NCBI RefSeq assembly: GCF_001766835.1
Contig: NZ_LKEU01000033.1
Coordinates: 124,001-188,000 of the forward strand
Reading direction: 5' to 3'
DNA length: 64,000 nt
From: Acetobacterium wieringae
GTDB taxonomy: Bacteria; Bacillota; Clostridia; Eubacteriales; Eubacteriaceae
The translations under genes and the position numbers were made by a program. Every line of letters starts with the position of its first letter. Within the stretch, counting starts at the first letter, position 1. Shown here one piece after another: positions 55,301 through 63,846 of this stretch. The notes beneath the pieces were generated by a model. That model searched no databases. It was not told the DNA's origin and saw only the letters and a list, made by a program, of their open reading frames with translations.

Positions 55301-56409
55301 AGATCCCGCTCCTGCTGCCTTTTTGTTTCGTGCTGCTTATCCTTTTCAGACCGCTTTGTGGACAGTTCCTCGACTTCTTTTTCAGTTTGAATGATCTTTT
55401 CCCGGATTTTCACGCTGTCATGGTTTTCCAGTTCCAGCTTTTTTTCCTGCTGGGTCTGAAGCAAAATTTTCAGACTGCTGATTTTTTCTTGCAGACTGGT
55501 AATTGCTTTTCCCGCCTGATTGATCTCTCGGGTTTTTTTAAGTTTTAGATTCTTTTCCTGTTCCAAACGAAGGTGCTGGTCATGAAACTGTTTGGCCTTA
55601 TCCAGCACAATAAAATGATTATAGCGGTCAAAGGCCTGGCGGATCCGATCGGCGGCGCTCTTGCATTCCTTTAAAACTTCCAGACGACTTTTGATGTTAT
55701 CCATGTTTTCAATGGCCTCGGACATTGGTCGGAGATCGTCCTCTGACAGCGGCTGTAGTGAATTTTCCATGATCTCATAGATCACTGTTGGTTTGAAGTC
55801 CTTGGATAGCTTGGGACTGCGGAGCTGAACCAGTAATTTTACCAGCTCATCATATTCGTCCAGATCATCAAATCCAAAAACCAGATCGTTCACCAGCTTC
55901 ATATAGTTTTTTTGACCCTCCACCACCTGGCCACCGGCTCCGATCCGGTTTTCCAGCTCTTTCATGGTCAGCGGTATCTTCTCACCCATTTGTTTATATA
56001 AAAAGAAATCTTCACCAATCCGACGGCCGTCAGTAATGGAAAAACCCCAGGATTTCAGGGGCTTTCCCCGGTTTGCCTTAAACCCCATTCCAATCGTGAC
56101 AGTATTGTTGGAGTGCTTCTTTTTAAATTCCATAAAAAGATAGCCGATGGATTCATCCTTTCCATTTTCATCATCCCCCAGAATGTAGTTCTCAATTTTT
56201 CGAGCCTTTGAACCAAAGGGATCCAGCCGCTCCGGACTTTTATTACCATCCAGCAGCAGCGGAATAAAGCTCTGCATTGTCACTGATTTTCCCGAGCCAT
56301 TAGAGCCCCGCAATAGTAGCCGCCCCTGGGAAAAATCAAAGGTTTCTTCATCATAATACCAGAAGTTAACCAAACCAGCCCGGTTCATTACCCATCGATT
56401 GTCCTGCAT
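52321..56409 (-). CDS. jetC: Wadjet subunit JetC, SMC-like ATPase
   Basis: The loop-extruding motor. The protein of about 1362 residues has a Walker A RGSNGSGKS near residues 34-42, long coiled coils (roughly 280-540 and 760-960), a hinge region, and C-terminal ABC signature FKFSGGEKAMAMY with Walker B ARILSLDEAFAGVDEQN. This MukB-like organisation fits JetC. The ATG at 56409 is one base after the jetB stop and follows GGGGAG; an upstream GTG is rejected. Confidence 0.92.
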   Translation of the reverse strand: MQDNRWVMNRAGLVNFWYYDEETFDFSQGRLLLRGSNGSGKSVTMQSFIPLLLDGNKSPERLDPFGSKARKIENYILGDDENGKDESIGYLFMEFKKKHSNNTVTIGMGFKANRGKPLKSWGFSITDGRRIGEDFFLYKQMGEKIPLTMKELENRIGAGGQVVEGQKNYMKLVNDLVFGFDDLDEYDELVKLLVQLRSPKLSKDFKPTVIYEIMENSLQPLSEDDLRPMSEAIENMDNIKSRLEVLKECKSAADRIRQAFDRYNHFIVLDKAKQFHDQHLRLEQEKNLKLKKTREINQAGKAITSLQEKISSLKILLQTQQEKKLELENHDSVKIREKIIQTEKEVEELSTKRSEKDKQHETKRQQERDLDNQVASCRQEIEAGESSIINQLAEMDGLAEAFAFDEHDFMRDEVKKDITEPFDFGYVTTTLKNHTQTISRAVKALEKEKQMSEVYDKLLMELDELKKELGAKERLLEQANRQLTEIQDECLEKLYQYNQNNQEYIISADGLTQLSREIRQFGPESNFNDIAQIFQKELIGLEQVKRNQLYQEQSEWAKIDQQKTEKEAEIDVWKKMKDPEPFRTEKVKNNRKKLVELGIPHLPLYKALDYVKGVDSSTQAAIEEALADMGILDALIIPTAYREKLASMPELTGDKYLYPAPQFMVHSINQYLKVEPSLTEIGPEEVANVLTSILIDENHHTHLDEKGHYRLGILRGRASGLETPKFIGSSARKKYREEIQKTLEAELAAIMVRLAASSEALAKINQEIETLKREFSEGLHPEDLVTAAKVVKQAVFDYEMALKTAEKKTAEEKILFDAVKKIKQEVFQITRRITLPLNLEAYGEAEASALAYRDELHGLEKQKLQLNYSLDSLRVAENRYQEVLQEIDDVLYEINGINTRRATMEMMLTNLNEQLKLTDYEAIKSELEQCLTALKELPIEKEDAAIQLEREKMGVKHLTRELCDLEQVLRQHEQIDLIMEAAFKEELDLGYVVKSPEGDLFGIAVKMLNKNPVADKQSKEQATRKIVENLNINSQYLRDYSLNSQYIFEKEWYDEEAEAVKKAHEIRSRLNITAKVAGMVVNFYDLSEYLKDSLEETEKLLKESDRELFEDILVKNISKKISARIFHSEKWVDNMNQLMEKMDTSMGLSFSLKWSSKKAETEEQLDTKKLVNLLKMDGNLLRDEDLNALSEHFRSKIALARRALEEKEVNLTFHAIMKDILDYRKWFEFKLFFKKTGQLSKELTNNGFFKFSGGEKAMAMYVPLFSAVNARYEAASKESARILSLDEAFAGVDEQNIRDMFRLLNELDLSYIINSQILWGDYDTVDALAISELIRPDNADFVTVLRYHWNGKVRKLVIDDAS

Positions 56410-56410
56410 C

Positions 56411-57556
56411 TTAATTCTCCCCACTTCCTTTTGTCACCGCTTCTGGATAACTCCCCATGAGTTTTCCCGCCAGCGGCAGGATCTCGACTTCCCGGCCGTC
56501 ATAAAGCTGCCGTAACATTTTGAATTCTTCCAGATAGGCCACCAGTTTTTCAGCCAGTCCGACTGGTGACATTTCCCGGAATTCCTTGCTCCAATTGTTT
56601 CCCGTTTTTTCTTTTAACACCGCTACCTGCTCATCAAAGGCCACCCGGGACAGCGTTATACCGCCAGCCGGATTGATCTGCAGCTTTTTTTCGGAAAGCG
56701 ACTCCCGAATCTGAGCCACAAACAGCAGGGTGATATCGCAAATCGCTTTAGTATTCGGAAAGCCATCCTGGATATTTTTTTCGGCCGGTACCACCAGCAT
56801 GGCGCCGTTCTTATGGACATGGAGAGAATATTCCAGATATTTTGAAAAATCCGCTTCCATCAGACCCCGTTGTTTTTTAATATAGTCATAATCCACATCC
56901 TCCGTCCCCTGGGAGTAAACCACCGGTTCCATCAGCAGCTTGCGGTAAACCCGCTGCCGTCGGATGACACCCCGATCGGCATTCAGATCCCCCCATTCGG
57001 CATTTTCCATATCCTGATAATTGGCAAAATCCATTATATCTGCAGTAAAATGACGGACAAAATACCGGGATAAACCAGTGCTTTCATATAAAACCTCAGC
57101 ATCGTCATGATAAGCAAATTTCTGATCATCGCCATCATTGACCTTCATCAATCCCAGGGTCTGGGCAAAACGTAATACCTTGATAAAATGCTTGCGGTGG
57201 CTGTACTGGGTCCAGTCGATTTTTTCTTTTCCGATATTATTTCCGGCGATGAATTCGGTAATTTCTGAGAGGACAAACTGCTCATCCCGGGAACGGTCTT
57301 CCAGAAACATTAGCAGCAGACATAGCAGCACATATTCCCTGGGATGATTGAATTCCTGAATTCCCATAAAACTCTCGGCGGAACCGGGGATTTTTTCCAG
57401 CTTGATCAAATGCTGATTGATGATAATTCCATAGCCCAGTTTCTCATTGAGAAAGCTTTTAAATTCGGGAATGCTGTCCTTTACCCGATAAAACACATCC
57501 TTGTCATCATCTTTTACCACCCAGTAGTGATCCAGCAGCAGTTCCAGTTCTTTCAT
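56411..57556 (-). CDS. jetB: Wadjet subunit JetB, MukE-like
   Basis: The 381-residue protein, rich in winged-helix-like helices, resembles the type II JetB family (DUF6063 in my memory), from which the kite subunit of the Wadjet complex is made. It has no catalytic motif, as expected. It overlaps jetA by four bases (ATGA) and lies just upstream of jetC, in the usual jetA-jetB-jetC-jetD order. Assignment rests mainly on the operon context and overall sequence features. Confidence 0.82.
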   Translation of the reverse strand: MKELELLLDHYWVVKDDDKDVFYRVKDSIPEFKSFLNEKLGYGIIINQHLIKLEKIPGSAESFMGIQEFNHPREYVLLCLLLMFLEDRSRDEQFVLSEITEFIAGNNIGKEKIDWTQYSHRKHFIKVLRFAQTLGLMKVNDGDDQKFAYHDDAEVLYESTGLSRYFVRHFTADIMDFANYQDMENAEWGDLNADRGVIRRQRVYRKLLMEPVVYSQGTEDVDYDYIKKQRGLMEADFSKYLEYSLHVHKNGAMLVVPAEKNIQDGFPNTKAICDITLLFVAQIRESLSEKKLQINPAGGITLSRVAFDEQVAVLKEKTGNNWSKEFREMSPVGLAEKLVAYLEEFKMLRQLYDGREVEILPLAGKLMGSYPEAVTKGSGEN

Positions 57557-59061
57557 CTTTGAACCTCTTCTTTGCTATCCAAAAAACGGATTAGATAGGC
57601 CGGCATTTCCAGATTGCCATCCTCACACCGCAAAACACAGCGCTTATTTCGCTCAGTTGGCAATTCCACCTGATAAACCCGGCCATCCTCGGTTTTGCCT
57701 TTTTTATCGGATCCGGAAATACCCTTGCTCAGCCATTTTAACAGCGTCGTTCGGACGTGCTGTTCAATCACCGGCAGCGTCTTAAAATCGATGCAGTGAT
57801 CAATTACATAGTTTTCCATAGTCTTTTCCTCGATCTGTCGTTCCAATTGGATCCGCTTCATCATCGCTTCTTTTTTGTCTTTATTGCTGCGAATGGGCGT
57901 CCGCTCAGCCTTTTCCTGATACCCCCGAACCCGAGGCTTTAACATTGCGGTTCCGGGTGTTTCTTCAAAGACATGACTGTTGATGCTCTCAGTCTCCCTG
58001 AAATGGTCGGACTTGAGATGCTTCATATTGAAAATGCCAAAGGCTAAGCTCGATAGCTTATGAGCCTCTTTGATATCCCGACACTGATCAAATAGTTCTG
58101 CCAGTTTGCGGTATTCTTCCTTCCGGTTAATTGCACTGTTTCGGCTTTCCGAAATTTGGGCGGCGTAGCGGGTGATCTTTCTGATAATATCGTTGGTAAT
58201 ATCCATCAGTTTGGCCGCCTCACTCTCATTTCCCTTCGACCCCAAAAACCAGGCATTGAGGCTGTCCCAACGTCCATAAATATTCTCTTTAATTCCCACT
58301 TGATCAAGCTCGGTATCAATTCTGGGAATCGATACCTCATAGGCGATGGCTTTTTCAAGCACCGCATCGATATCTTCAAACGCCAGGTTCCTTAAGATAT
58401 GTTCAATGGCATTGGCATGGTTTTGCAGACCTTTGACAAAATCCCGCAGATATTCGATAAATTTATCCTTAAATATCATAAACTCCCGGGTTTTCATCAT
58501 TTCCTCAGCTTTGATGGAATAGAGATCGCGGATATAATCCTGATAGTTCTGGTTGAGCCGTTTAAAATCACTGTTGAGACTGCTCCACCAGCTCCCCACT
58601 TCCTTTTCACCCTGTTTTGCCATCTGGGACAGTTTTTTGAGCTCTTCCCGGAGCCGTTCCAGCAGGGTCGGTTCCAGCGATGCGGTTTCTACAAAGAGAT
58701 TTTCCAGCCGAATTGTCAGTCGTTCAATTTCCACACTGTATTCGGAAAGCTGATAGCGAAACTGCTTATTCTTGAATTCCTCCACGGTGGAAACCTTGGC
58801 AGTATCCTGAATCGCTGATAGGTTTTTCCATAACAGCAAAGCATCCAGATCCTGCTTACACATTTCCATAGTATATTCTTTAAATTCCTCGTTTTCCTTC
58901 AAAGCCTCATAAACGTCTTCCTTATATAACCAATACTTCATTTTTTCGTATTGGATGTAAAAATAGCGCAGAATACTGCGATATCGCCAGGCGTTTTCCA
59001 CGGTCAGATACCGCATCTCATCAATTTGTCTGGTTAATTTTCCGGTTACTTCAAACTTCAT
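57553..59061 (-). CDS. jetA: Wadjet subunit JetA, MukF-like kleisin
   Basis: The 502-residue kleisin-type subunit of the Wadjet complex: an N-terminal winged-helix part (TGKLTRQIDEMRYLTVENAWRYR), long central helices and a coiled coil, and a C-terminal segment (DFKTLPVIEQHVRTTLLKWLSKG). It most resembles the type II JetA family (DUF5716 in my memory). The start ATG at 59061 follows a modest AGG site; the preceding TTG is an alternative. It is 28 bases after the yhcG gene. Confidence 0.82.
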   Translation of the reverse strand: MKFEVTGKLTRQIDEMRYLTVENAWRYRSILRYFYIQYEKMKYWLYKEDVYEALKENEEFKEYTMEMCKQDLDALLLWKNLSAIQDTAKVSTVEEFKNKQFRYQLSEYSVEIERLTIRLENLFVETASLEPTLLERLREELKKLSQMAKQGEKEVGSWWSSLNSDFKRLNQNYQDYIRDLYSIKAEEMMKTREFMIFKDKFIEYLRDFVKGLQNHANAIEHILRNLAFEDIDAVLEKAIAYEVSIPRIDTELDQVGIKENIYGRWDSLNAWFLGSKGNESEAAKLMDITNDIIRKITRYAAQISESRNSAINRKEEYRKLAELFDQCRDIKEAHKLSSLAFGIFNMKHLKSDHFRETESINSHVFEETPGTAMLKPRVRGYQEKAERTPIRSNKDKKEAMMKRIQLERQIEEKTMENYVIDHCIDFKTLPVIEQHVRTTLLKWLSKGISGSDKKGKTEDGRVYQVELPTERNKRCVLRCEDGNLEMPAYLIRFLDSKEEVQR

Positions 59062-59089
59062 CAATTGTACCTATTCTTTTCTTGATTAT

Positions 59090-60103
59090 TTATAAGTTCT
59101 TTTCAATTTCCAGCAACTGCTGTTCCTTCTCCAGCTCCTGTTTCAGTTCTTCCTCGGTGGGCATATACAGCTTGTATTTTGAGGTGAAAATCTGATTATT
59201 ATTTTCCGGCAGTGTATACTTAACAACTGACTCACTTTTATCTGCACACAAGATAATGCCGATGGGAAGATTATCGCCTTCGTTTCTCATCTCTCTGGTG
59301 TAATAATTGACGTACATCTGCATCTGACCAATATCCTGATGGGTGAGTTTACCAACTTTTAAGTCGATAATCACAAAGCACTTTAATATATAATTATAGA
59401 AGACCAGATCAATATAGTAATGCTCACCATCAAAAGAAATGCGTTTTTGTCGAGCGACAAAGGAAAACCCCCGTCCCAGTTCCAGCAGAAATTTTTGTAA
59501 GTGATTGATTAATCCTTGTTCCAAATCTTTTTCGTAAAGATTTGAGGTTTGTTCAAGTCCCAGAAATTCAAGAACATAAGGATCTCTGATAATATCTTTC
59601 GTGCCCACGCCCGGTTCAAGTCTTTGAATTTCCTTTCGGACCCTATCCTGATCCTGGCTGGAAAGAAGCCGCTCATAGTAGAAGGAATTGATTTGGCGTT
59701 CCAATTGCCGGGTGCTCCAACCGGATTTTGCACATTCATCCAGATAAAACTCCCGGGCCTTTTCATTTTCGACCTTCAACAGCATTCGATAATGGGTCCA
59801 GCTTAATTCGTGGCGCAGTGCGTCACGTTTCTGAAACACCAAATAAAACTGCCTCATCCTTCTGAGGTTTGATGCTTCAAACCCTTTACCAAACTCAGCT
59901 GTCAGCTTTACCAACAATTCTTTTAACAATCCGGTGCCATACTCCGCCCGGTCATTTTCTCCCTGGGCTTCATAAATCTGCCTGCCAATATTCCAATAGG
60001 TTTCGACCATGACAAAATTCACCGTGGCGTAAACTTTTTTCTGGGCCTCGGCGACAGTGATCCGGATGTTTTCATATAACTTGGCGTTAACTAATGGTTC
60101 CAT
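59090..60103 (-). CDS. YhcG-type nuclease (DUF1016, PD-(D/E)XK)
   Basis: A 337-residue protein of the DUF1016 family: N-terminal DUF1016 (KKVYATVNFVMVETYWNIGRQIY, GTGLLKELLVKLTAEFGKGF, LRRMRQFY) and a C-terminal PD-(D/E)XK nuclease with GEHYYIDLVFYN and FVIIDLKVGKLTHQDIGQMQMYV. The ATG at 60103 is chosen because TAGGA lies eight bases upstream. Family members are frequent in defence islands; here it directly precedes the Wadjet genes and follows the nucleotidase with a 10-base gap. Confidence 0.9.
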   Translation of the reverse strand: MEPLVNAKLYENIRITVAEAQKKVYATVNFVMVETYWNIGRQIYEAQGENDRAEYGTGLLKELLVKLTAEFGKGFEASNLRRMRQFYLVFQKRDALRHELSWTHYRMLLKVENEKAREFYLDECAKSGWSTRQLERQINSFYYERLLSSQDQDRVRKEIQRLEPGVGTKDIIRDPYVLEFLGLEQTSNLYEKDLEQGLINHLQKFLLELGRGFSFVARQKRISFDGEHYYIDLVFYNYILKCFVIIDLKVGKLTHQDIGQMQMYVNYYTREMRNEGDNLPIGIILCADKSESVVKYTLPENNNQIFTSKYKLYMPTEEELKQELEKEQQLLEIEKNL

Positions 60104-60113
60104 TTTATTATTC

Positions 60114-61020
60114 CTATTCCTCATTATTCTTATACGGCACCCGGGCCGATGGCACAAATTCTGCCGTCGCATCGGTGTGGATGGCCTGGTCATCAAAATA
60201 GATATGGGCCCCAAAGGCCTTGAGCACTTCCTGTTTGCTCATACCGCCGAGGAAAAAGGCTTCATCGATCCGCACATCCCAGGCCCGTAGGGTTCGAATC
60301 ACCCGCTCGTGAGCCGGCGCATTTCTGGCGGTGACCAAGGCGGTGCGGATGGGAGCCCGGTTTTTATCAAAGGCTTTCTGAATCGCTGACAGGGTTTTTA
60401 AAAAATCGGGCAAAGGGCCCTTCGGGCAGAGGTTTGCGGGCATTTTTGGTTTCATTGGCCTGAAAGGCCTCAATGCCCTGGCTTTTATAGATCCGCTCGG
60501 ACTCATCCGAGAAAAGCACCGCATCGCCATCAAAGGCGATCCGGATCTGATCGATTTCTTTTATTTCGTTATAGGTCAAGTGTTGGGTATAAATAATCCC
60601 CGCAGCGACTCCAGCATTAATGGCTTCCTGAACATCCTCCTCATTGGCCGAAAGAAAAAGATCGGTATTAAAGGCTTCCAGATAGGGCGCCAGCATGGCC
60701 CCGCTAACCAGTGCCGCCCGGGTGATATCCAATTGGTAATGCCTGATTGAGTTAAAAATCCGCAAACTGCTGTCAGCATTATTGCGGGACATCACGATGA
60801 TTTCGGTTTTTCGCTCTTCCGAACCGATTTCATTAAGCTTCAGCAGCGCCTTAATCAGAGCAAAACCGGTACCCGGCTTTAAAATATCGTTTTCATGTTC
60901 AATCTGATATTTTGTGTACGCGTCCACCCCTGCTTCATCAAAGATCCGATTTTCTTCCTCCAGATCAAAAAGCGCCCGGGAAGAGATTCCCACTACCAGA
61001 CAATTTTCAAATTTATGCAT
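60114..61020 (-). pseudogene. 5'-nucleotidase gene interrupted by a frameshift
   Basis: Two overlapping frames together encode one 5'-nucleotidase-family (cytosolic, PF06189-like) protein of about 302 residues. The first frame (61020 to about 60400) reads from VVGISSRALFDL to IAFDGDAVLFSDESERI and RKPLPEGPFARF; the second frame continues from FLKTLSAIQ to FFLGGMSKQEVLKAFGAHIYFDDQ and stops at 60114. The junction is a run of six T's followed by five A's (about 60393-60405), and one T fewer would restore a single frame. Either a recent mutation, a sequencing error or transcriptional slippage. Confidence 0.8.
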
Positions 61021-61061
61021 CCTTTTCCCCCTTCTTTCCCAATCTTATCGATAATTTAACC

Positions 61062-61184
61062 TTATTCACACAACTTATCCACATTATCCCGGGAAATCCG
61101 GTATAATGTGGATAAATAAGCCATTTTTTCCCCATCAGCCGGACACCCGGTTAAAAGTTATCCACAATCGATATCCCTGGATAA
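61062..61184. other. Cluster of DnaA boxes
   Basis: Three perfect TTATCCACA boxes are present: 61075-61083 (plus), 61107-61115 (minus) and 61158-61166 (plus). Near matches are TTATTCACA at 61062-61070 (plus) and TTATCCAGG-like sequence at 61176-61184 (minus). A given 9-mer is expected about once per 130 kb of strand, so three perfect copies in 92 bases is far above chance. No dnaA or dnaN is in the window. Confidence 0.75.
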
Positions 61185-61221
61185 CTTCAGCAAGGGTCAA
61201 CGTTCCAGAAATTTTTCAGAT

Positions 61222-61262
61222 ATTAAAAGAACCTTTTTCGAAGAAAAAGGTTCTTTTAATTT
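61222..61262 (-). terminator. Terminator of the cobalamin-controlled unit
   Basis: A perfect 18-base-pair stem: ATTAAAAGAACCTTTTTC (61222-61239) with its complement at 61243-61260, loop GAA. It lies about 85 bases past the stop of the 68-residue gene. Its arms provide U-rich ends on both strands. Confidence 0.85.
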
Positions 61263-61345
61263 TATGGTGTCACCCATTTATTCTGTTTTTATCATACCAT
61301 TGATATCGAAATCCGTAAATATAACTTTACTGATTTAGCGACCAT

Positions 61346-61552
61346 TCAAGCAAAAAAATCAGTTTCCTCCAGGGTCAACTTGACAATCCGAAGCTCGGTC
61401 AGTTCATCACCCAGGTCATTTTTTGTGGCGATCAATTGATTTAGTCCGTTCTCCGGATAAACGCTGGCCTTGTTGATGCCAACCAGGGTAAATCCGCCAT
61501 TTTCAGCCATTTTCAGATAACCTTCGGCCGCTTTTAACGCATAAAGAATCAT
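61346..61552 (-). CDS. Small protein of unknown function downstream of the TrpD-like gene
   Basis: A 68-residue protein beginning MILYALKAAEGYLKMAENGG and ending ELRIVKLTLEETDFFA; it has no cysteine and no membrane segment. The ATG at 61552 is preferred over an adjacent TTG. It begins ten bases after the TrpD-like stop and is followed by a perfect terminator, so it belongs to the same unit. I do not recognise a family. Its position behind a cobalamin riboswitch and a TrpD-like gene is the only functional clue. Confidence 0.65.
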   Translation of the reverse strand: MILYALKAAEGYLKMAENGGFTLVGINKASVYPENGLNQLIATKNDLGDELTELRIVKLTLEETDFFA

Positions 61553-61561
61553 CAACGCTGC

Positions 61562-62674
61562 CTAACCCTGAACCTTTTTTTCAAGCGCTGACAAAATCTT
61601 CAGGCCCTTAACACCATCACGATTCTGATAGTTGACCCAGGTCTTGAGTTTTTCCCAGGCCGCCCCATTATGAATCAGTTCCAGGGCCATTTCATAACCT
61701 TCCCGAATACTGGGCGCCTTGTCCCGTAAATACAGAATCAGTCCGGCATTTAAGGCAACAATATCTTCCCGGGTCTTGGTTTCTTTGCCTTTTAACAATC
61801 GGACAATACATAGCGCCGATTCTTCAACCGAATTAAAGGTGCGGATTTCATCCACAATTCCAGGAGTTATCAACATATCTTGTGGATTAAATGTATATTT
61901 TTCCACACTACCATCTTCTTTCAGCTCAGCAATATGGGTAGTACCGAGGGTTGAAGCCTCATCAATGGCCTGGTCGCCAACCTCGCCAAAAACCACAATG
62001 GCCCGTTTATAACCGATCTCCGCCATGATCTGGGGCACAAAATCCAGCATTTCTTTGGAGTAGACCCCTCTGACCCCATATTGCGGCAGCGCCGGGTTTG
62101 CCAGCGATGCCGAAATATTCAGCACACTGCCAAATGAAATTTGCGATAAAACCCGCCCCAAAGCTACCGGATGAACCTCCGGGCTCATCCCATTAAAAAT
62201 ACCAATCCCGGCCTTTTCGATGCTTTCTTTAACCAGATCGACATTAGAATCCATATCGATACCCAGGGCTTCCAGCACATCGATGGTACCACAGACCGAG
62301 GTCAAGGCCCGGGAACCGTGTTTAGCCATGGGGATTCCGGCGGCGGCGGCAATAATCGATGCCACGGTGCTGATATTGAAGGTTTTAAAACTATCCATCC
62401 CGGTGCCGCAGTTATCCACAATCGGAAACTCAGTGACCGGTTCCACCTTAAAGGTATCCACTTCATAAATCGCTTCAAAACTTCCGGCCACTTCTGCCGG
62501 GGTTGCCCCTTTCGCACTGAGGGCCGCTAAAAAAGCGCCCTGTTGCATGGCTGTTTGCTTATCACTTAATATTTCCATGAACATTTCTTTGGAATCATCT
62601 TTTGACAGGTTTTCCTTATTGATCAGCTGGGTAATCACCTGACCATAATCTTTCATGCTGATTGTTTTTTCCAT
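61562..62674 (-). CDS. Divergent TrpD-family phosphoribosyltransferase
   Basis: A 370-residue protein with the anthranilate phosphoribosyltransferase fold. The PRPP-binding glycine loop reads CGTGMDSFKTFNIST (usual GTGGD), then KHGSRALTSVCGTIDVLEALG (usual SSxxGxAD) and SFGSVLNISASLANPA (usual RTxFNxLGPLxNPA). Position-specific changes in the segments that hold anthranilate and metal suggest a different substrate. It is controlled, with the dehydrogenase, by a cobalamin riboswitch and has no other trp gene near it. AAAGGAG precedes the ATG. Confidence 0.8.
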   Translation of the reverse strand: MEKTISMKDYGQVITQLINKENLSKDDSKEMFMEILSDKQTAMQQGAFLAALSAKGATPAEVAGSFEAIYEVDTFKVEPVTEFPIVDNCGTGMDSFKTFNISTVASIIAAAAGIPMAKHGSRALTSVCGTIDVLEALGIDMDSNVDLVKESIEKAGIGIFNGMSPEVHPVALGRVLSQISFGSVLNISASLANPALPQYGVRGVYSKEMLDFVPQIMAEIGYKRAIVVFGEVGDQAIDEASTLGTTHIAELKEDGSVEKYTFNPQDMLITPGIVDEIRTFNSVEESALCIVRLLKGKETKTREDIVALNAGLILYLRDKAPSIREGYEMALELIHNGAAWEKLKTWVNYQNRDGVKGLKILSALEKKVQG

Positions 62675-62748
62675 TTAATTGCTCCTTTAATTTTTCTTTC
62701 TTATTTATTAATTCACTACTGCTTCGATCTCACTTTGACAGACGGCCA

Positions 62749-63789
62749 TCACTTCATCACCACAATGGTTGAATAACCATCGCTGTTTCTAATATAGTCC
62801 ATTCCCCGTTCCAGTTCTTCCAGTTTGACCCGATGAGAAATAAGTGGCCGGACATCAATTTTTCTTGATTCAAGCAGGGTTTTGGCCTTTTGACTATGCT
62901 TAACACTGCAGCCATAAGATCCGACTACGGTAATTTCCTTGTAGTGAATCCGGTTGATGTCCAGTTGGAAGTCTTCATTGCGGCTTAGTCCACTGAAATA
63001 ACCGAGCGTTCCCTGTTTTCTGAGGATTTCCAGGGCCAGATCAAAGGCCTCTGGCCCTGGACAGCAGGGGATTACTCCGTCGACTCCATGACCATTGCTG
63101 CATTGCTTTAACTGATCGAGCAGATCTGGCTCATCGCCGCTAAAAACGGCATCAAATCCCAAGGCTTTGCCACGGTTACGACGCTCTTCATTGGCTTCGA
63201 TCAGGATCACATTTTGGATTCCTTCCGCTTTCGCCACAAATAGGTTAAGCAGGCCCAAACGGCCGCCACCGATAATGACCAGCGCCGCTTTCCGGTTCAA
63301 CTGAAGGCGATCCTGAATGTTGACACAACAGGCCAGTGGTTCAATAAACGATATTTCTTCATAAGCCAGATCATCATTCCGAATCAGATTGACAATCTTG
63401 GATTTGATCGCCTGCTTATCAATTTTGATCACTTCCTGAAAACCACCATCAAAATTAAAGCCCATAATCTTAATCTGATCACAAAGATTATCCTGACCAC
63501 TTTTACAATAGTCGCAAACCCCACAGGAAATCCCCGGATGAATAGACACCCGTTGACCTACCGGATAACCATTTACATTTTTGCCTCTGGCAATGATCTC
63601 GCCGGCAATTTCATGTCCCAATACCCGAGGGTAAACCAGATCCCTTTGCCCCATGGTGGCACATTTTAAATCAGTTCGGCAAATATTGCAGGCTCTGACC
63701 TGCACCAGAATCTCGTGATCTCCACATACCGGCATGTCCTGGTCTCTTATCACCAATTCTCCCGGTCTTTCCAATACCACTGCTTTCAA
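62749..63789 (-). CDS. Zinc-dependent medium-chain dehydrogenase
   Basis: A 346-residue alcohol/polyol dehydrogenase. The catalytic zinc site shows C37 and H59-E60 in VLGHEIAGEI; the structural zinc loop has CGVCDYCKSGQDNLC. The Rossmann region contains IGGGRLGLLNLFVAKAEG. The residue set is of the sorbitol or threonine dehydrogenase type, but the substrate cannot be told from sequence. The start is TTG at 63789 because GGGAGGG lies six bases upstream. It is the first gene after the cobalamin riboswitch, which is an unusual place for such an enzyme. Confidence 0.85.
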   Translation of the reverse strand: MKAVVLERPGELVIRDQDMPVCGDHEILVQVRACNICRTDLKCATMGQRDLVYPRVLGHEIAGEIIARGKNVNGYPVGQRVSIHPGISCGVCDYCKSGQDNLCDQIKIMGFNFDGGFQEVIKIDKQAIKSKIVNLIRNDDLAYEEISFIEPLACCVNIQDRLQLNRKAALVIIGGGRLGLLNLFVAKAEGIQNVILIEANEERRNRGKALGFDAVFSGDEPDLLDQLKQCSNGHGVDGVIPCCPGPEAFDLALEILRKQGTLGYFSGLSRNEDFQLDINRIHYKEITVVGSYGCSVKHSQKAKTLLESRKIDVRPLISHRVKLEELERGMDYIRNSDGYSTIVVMK

Positions 63790-63846
63790 TTCGTCCCTCC
63801 CTTATTCTTTTGCTGCTTATAATCGCTATCTAAGCCTATTTAAAAC

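Noticed and set aside
60380..60420. Programmed -1 frameshift in the 5'-nucleotidase gene
   Set aside because: The T6-A5 run resembles a slippery site, but the shift needed to continue the protein is +1, not -1, so the classic mechanism does not fit.
61102..61107. Plus-strand TATAAT box near the DnaA boxes as a promoter
   Set aside because: There is no -35 box at normal spacing and no plus-strand gene downstream.
61062..61184. Chromosomal origin of replication
   Set aside because: DnaA boxes are present but dnaA, dnaN, an evident AT-rich unwinding region and a strand switch of the genes are missing.
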